Shown: positions 61,114-64,000 of the stretch, piece by piece | Position numbering within the stretch: position 1 is the stretch's first letter | Layout of the letters: each line of letters begins with the position of its first letter | From: Hymenobacter siberiensis | Lineage (GTDB): Bacteria; Bacteroidota; Bacteroidia; Cytophagales; Hymenobacteraceae | Assembly: GCF_018967865.2 (NCBI RefSeq) | Contig: NZ_JAHLZY020000001.1 | Span: 3,286,001 to 3,350,000 of the forward strand | Direction: 5' to 3' | Length of the DNA stretch: 64,000 nt | Position numbers and translations under genes: made by a program | Notes under the pieces: generated by a model | Told to the model about the DNA's origin: nothing | The model's input: only the letters and a program-made list of their open reading frames with translations | Databases searched by the model: none

Positions 61114-62061
61114 ATGCACGTCATCCGCGACCCGGCTTATTTTCCGTTTCTTGGCAATGCTGTTGTTACCAGCGGCACGTTTGATGGCGTGCACGTGGGG
61201 CACCAGCGCATTCTGGCGCGGCTGTGCGAGGTGGCGCAGGCCAGCGGCGGACCGTCGGTGGTGATTACCTACTGGCCGCACCCGCGCCTGGTGCTGGGCC
61301 CGCCCCCCTCCCACCCCGAACTGCTGGATTTGCAGCTGTTGAACACGCTGGATGAGCGCATTGCCAGGCTGGCCGCACGCGGCGTGGACTACCTGCTCAT
61401 CGTGCCGTTTACCAGGGAGTTTGCGCAGTGGACTTCGGAAGAATACATTCAGAATCTGCTGCTGAAAACCGTGGGCACCAAGCAGCTGGTGATTGGCTAT
61501 GACCACCGATTCGGCAAAAACCGCGAAGGCGGCTTCGACTACCTTAGTCAGAACGCCGACCGCTACGGCCTGACCGTGGAGGAAATCCCGCGCGAGGACG
61601 TGGACGCCGTGGGCGTGAGCAGCACCCGCATCCGGCAGGCGCTACGCGAGGGCGACATTGCCACCGCCAACCGCTACCTGGGCTACCACTATCCGCTCAC
61701 GGGCCTGGTGGTGCATGGCCAGAAGCTCGGCCGTACCATTGGCTATCCCACAGCTAATCTGGCCATTCTGGAACCATTGAAGCTGGTGCCGGCTTTGGGC
61801 ATTTATGCGGTGTGGGCCACTACGGCAGCGGGCACGCGGCATCAGGCCATGCTCAGTATTGGGGTGCGGCCCACAATTGGCACCGATTTGGCTCAGACAA
61901 TTGAGGTGAATCTCCTGGATTTCGGCGGTGACTTATACGACCAGCAGCTGACGCTGGAGTTTGTGGCCTGGCTGCGGGGCGAAGAAAAATACAACGGCCT
62001 GGACGCGCTAACTGCCCAATTGGCGTTGGATGCGCAGAACACGCGGGCCGCGCTGGCTTAG
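61114..62061 (+). CDS. ribF: Bifunctional riboflavin kinase / FAD synthetase
   Basis: A 315-residue RibF that makes FMN then FAD. The N-terminal nucleotidyltransferase domain has VTSGTFDGVHVGHQRIL (GxxHxGH) and later VGVSSTRIRQAL. The C-terminal kinase domain starts near residue 195 with GQKLGRTIGYPTANL, followed by YAVWATTA and SIGVRPTIGTD. Length is typical. ATG 61114 was chosen over an upstream TTG at 61096. It ends the ftsX-to-ribF run, with its own possible promoter and the second GACGAGACGC repeat in front. Confidence 0.95.
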   Translation: MHVIRDPAYFPFLGNAVVTSGTFDGVHVGHQRILARLCEVAQASGGPSVVITYWPHPRLVLGPPPSHPELLDLQLLNTLDERIARLAARGVDYLLIVPFTREFAQWTSEEYIQNLLLKTVGTKQLVIGYDHRFGKNREGGFDYLSQNADRYGLTVEEIPREDVDAVGVSSTRIRQALREGDIATANRYLGYHYPLTGLVVHGQKLGRTIGYPTANLAILEPLKLVPALGIYAVWATTAAGTRHQAMLSIGVRPTIGTDLAQTIEVNLLDFGGDLYDQQLTLEFVAWLRGEEKYNGLDALTAQLALDAQNTRAALA

Positions 62062-62094
62062 CCGGCCGCTATTATTATACCTTATTGTTTCGTA

Positions 62095-63336
62095 ATGAGA
62101 TATTTGCGTTTATTATTGATTTGCTGCTGCTGGTTGGGAACGTGGAACGCGGCGCACGCCCAAGGCAAGCTGACCGGCGTAGTCCTGGATTCGGTGACGC
62201 ACGAGCCGCTGGCGTTTTCCAGCGTATTCCTGGCCAACACCACGCTGGGTGCGACGACTACCGAGCAGGGCCAGTTCACGTTCCCGAAAGTGCCGGCCGG
62301 CACTTACGACGTGGTGGGCTCCTACGTGGGCTACCGCCTGGCCAAGCAGTCGGTGACCATGACGGCCGCCGCTCAGCAAATCACGCTGCAGCTGGCCCCC
62401 ACCGGCAACCAGCTGGGCGAAGTGGTAGTGAAACCGGAGCCCAACAAGCCGGAGGAGTATCAGAAATTCGCAAAACTATTCATCGGCGGCAGCACGTTTT
62501 CGGCGCAGTGCCGCATCAGCAACCCCGACGATGTGCGGGTATTCTACGACGACTCGACCAAAACCCTGACCGCCCAGGCCAAGGAATTTGTGCAGATTGA
62601 CAACGAGGCCCTGGGCTACCGCCTGAAATACTACGGCCTGTACTTCGCGGCCGACGACGACGACGGCTCGATTTCTTACTACGGCCAGCCCGTATTTGAG
62701 GAGCTGAAGCCGCGCGATGAGCGCCAGCGCAAGCAGTGGGCGGCCAATCGCCTCACGGCCTACACGGGCTCATTTATGCACTTTCTGCGCAGCGTGTACA
62801 ACAACCGCGTGCAGGCCGAGGGCTTCCTGACGCAGCAAATCATCGTGGGCGCGAACCCACGCTTCGAGCGCGCCGAAGAGAAGCGCCTCGCCCTGCTGAC
62901 CAGCCGGCCCGATAATAAATTCACGGCCGCCGAGCAGGACTCGCTCGATAAGTGGGAGGACATGGCCCCGGTTATCGCCACGCTCAACCAGAAGCCGCTG
63001 CCCATCGACAGCATCCGGCGGGTGGAAACCAACGGGCGGCGCACGTTCCTACGCTTCACGGGCGAGCTGCAGGTGGCGCACTTCGGCGAGGCCCCCGACC
63101 CGCTGTACCGGCGGCCGATGTCGCCGTTGGGCTACCCCAAAATCCCGTATCCGGCCAAGCGGCAGGTGTCGCGCCTCAAGCTGCAGGGCCGCGAGGCCGC
63201 CATTCAGGCCAACGGCTCGCTGCTAAACCCGCTCGACGTGTACAACGGCGAATACTGGGGCTTCGAGAAAATTGGCGAGTTTTTGCCGTTCGACTACATG
63301 CCGCCCACGGTATCTTCGGCCGCGCCGCGCCGGTAG
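62095..63336 (+). CDS. Exported protein with CarboxypepD_reg-like domain (first tandem paralogue)
   Basis: A 413-residue exported protein. A signal peptide (MRYLRLLLICCCWLGTWNAA) precedes a CarboxypepD_reg-like beta-sandwich of about 80 residues (GKLTGVVLDSVTHEPLAFSS, AGTYDVVGSYVGYRLA) of the kind found at the N terminus of SusC/TonB receptors. Here it is followed by a different C-terminal region (QCRISNPDDVRVFYDDS, ALGYRLKYYGLYF, FMHFLRSVYNNRVQAEGF), with no barrel. The protein belongs to a Bacteroidota group whose role is not established. A closely similar gene starts 47 bases later. Confidence 0.82.
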   Translation: MRYLRLLLICCCWLGTWNAAHAQGKLTGVVLDSVTHEPLAFSSVFLANTTLGATTTEQGQFTFPKVPAGTYDVVGSYVGYRLAKQSVTMTAAAQQITLQLAPTGNQLGEVVVKPEPNKPEEYQKFAKLFIGGSTFSAQCRISNPDDVRVFYDDSTKTLTAQAKEFVQIDNEALGYRLKYYGLYFAADDDDGSISYYGQPVFEELKPRDERQRKQWAANRLTAYTGSFMHFLRSVYNNRVQAEGFLTQQIIVGANPRFERAEEKRLALLTSRPDNKFTAAEQDSLDKWEDMAPVIATLNQKPLPIDSIRRVETNGRRTFLRFTGELQVAHFGEAPDPLYRRPMSPLGYPKIPYPAKRQVSRLKLQGREAAIQANGSLLNPLDVYNGEYWGFEKIGEFLPFDYMPPTVSSAAPRR

Positions 63337-63382
63337 GGGCCGGGCCGGTTTTTCCGTTTACTACTATTCCTGGTCTGCCCGA

Positions 63383-64000
63383 ATGCGCTTCTCCCCGGTG
63401 CTTCTGCTGTTGTTGCTGCTGCTGATGCGGCCCGATGGTGCCAGGGCGCAGGGTAGCCTGAGCGGCGTGGCGCTCGATTCGGTGACGCAGCAGCCGCTGG
63501 CCTTTGCCAGCGTGTTTCTGGCCAACACCACGCTGGGCGTGACCACCACCGAGCAGGGCCAGTTTAGTTTCCCGAGGGTGCCGGCCGGAAACTACGACGT
63601 GGTGGGCTCCTACGTGGGCTACCGCCTGGCCAAGCGAAAAATCACCATGGGTGCCTCGCCCCAGCAGCTCACCTTGCAGCTCGCGCCCATCCCCAACCAA
63701 TTGGGCGAGGTGGTCGTGCGTGCCAAACCCCGACGCAACCCCGACCGGGCGGCAAACTACCAGAAGTTCGTGACGTTATTTCTGGGCCAGACCACGTTTT
63801 CGCGCCAGTGCCGCATCCGCAACCCCGACGAGGTGCTGGTGGACTTCGACGCCGACAAAAACGTGCTCACGGCGTCGTCGCCCACCTATGTGCAGGTCGA
63901 TAACCAAGCCCTTGGGTATCGTATCAAATACTATGGATTGCAGTTCGACTACTATTTCAGCAAAAACCTGGTCAAATTTTACGGGCAGCCAGCATTTGAG
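63383..64000 (+). CDS. Second tandem CarboxypepD_reg-like paralogue, 3' end outside window
   Basis: The first 206 codons of a gene paralogous to the preceding one. It has a signal peptide (MRFSPVLLLLLLLLMRPDGA), then GSLSGVALDSVTQQPLAFAS and AGNYDVVGSYVGYRLAKRKI, then QCRIRNPDEVLVDFDAD and ALGYRIKYYGLQF. Parts of the DNA are nearly identical to gene one (around 62300-62345 and 63589-63635). The reading frame is open to the last base of the window. Confidence 0.85.
   Translation, partial: MRFSPVLLLLLLLLMRPDGARAQGSLSGVALDSVTQQPLAFASVFLANTTLGVTTTEQGQFSFPRVPAGNYDVVGSYVGYRLAKRKITMGASPQQLTLQLAPIPNQLGEVVVRAKPRRNPDRAANYQKFVTLFLGQTTFSRQCRIRNPDEVLVDFDADKNVLTASSPTYVQVDNQALGYRIKYYGLQFDYYFSKNLVKFYGQPAFE

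Overview
The window reads as chromosomal DNA of a high-GC member of the Bacteroidota, most likely Hymenobacter or a close relative (order Cytophagales). Evidence: a surface protein ending in a type IX secretion (T9SS) type A sorting domain; TAnnTTTG-type -7 promoter elements (often TACCTTTG) in front of many genes; two gene blocks typical of the phylum (parA-parB-DUF5683-dapB-lepB and ftsX-DUF3098-uppP-truB-ribF); a ~600-residue YidC; SusC-like CarboxypepD_reg N-terminal domains. The genus is inferred from general similarity; no search was run.

Layout. 1-3.3 kb: 3' end of a GH13 amylase-family gene, an aldo/keto reductase and a zinc-free MDR reductase. 3.4-9 kb (minus): a 1415-residue repeat-built T9SS surface protein and an exported transglutaminase-like protein. 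9.3-18.8 kb: a frameshifted DUF421 gene, an AraC regulator, a DUF983 protein, an M1 aminopeptidase, a small conserved protein, an AT-rich AlbA_2/HATPase gene that looks foreign, a SerB-SerA fusion and a GNAT. 18.9-25.7 kb: PBP4-type carboxypeptidase, Old Yellow Enzyme, CPA1 antiporter, pyrG. 25.9-31.1 kb: yidC, a DUF6438 lipoprotein, an esterase gene cut by an in-frame TAG, an oligopeptide-type binding lipoprotein. 31.2-36.5 kb: parA, a 66-codon ORF, parB, DUF5683, dapB, lepB. 36.6-44.5 kb: ung, apaG, two methyltransferases, kdsA, a coiled-coil membrane protein, cyanophycin synthetase, tRNA-Cys. 44.6-53 kb: rpsA with a long Ala-rich tail, a small AT-rich lipoprotein region, an alpha/beta hydrolase, a desaturase, HNH, NlpC/P60, smpB, tsaD. 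53.1-64 kb: tamB, then ftsX-DUF3098-uppP-truB-ribF, then two tandem CarboxypepD_reg paralogues, the second cut by the window end.

Most genes are housekeeping: chromosome segregation, envelope biogenesis (UppP, KdsA, TamB, YidC, LepB, FtsX, DacB), translation (S1, SmpB, TsaD, TruB, tRNA-Cys), and nucleotide, serine, lysine and flavin metabolism. The distinctive feature is between the genes. Many boundaries carry a long inverted repeat, and these belong to several unrelated sequence families: ACGTCATGC elements with a conserved asymmetric centre, GCCCCAGCGGGGC clusters, perfect-arm palindromes, and palindromes whose arms are iterated short words. Several overlap stop codons and sit between convergent genes, so they probably act as terminators as well as dispersed repeats. 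I found no CRISPR array, rRNA operon, transposase, prophage or convincing defence island.
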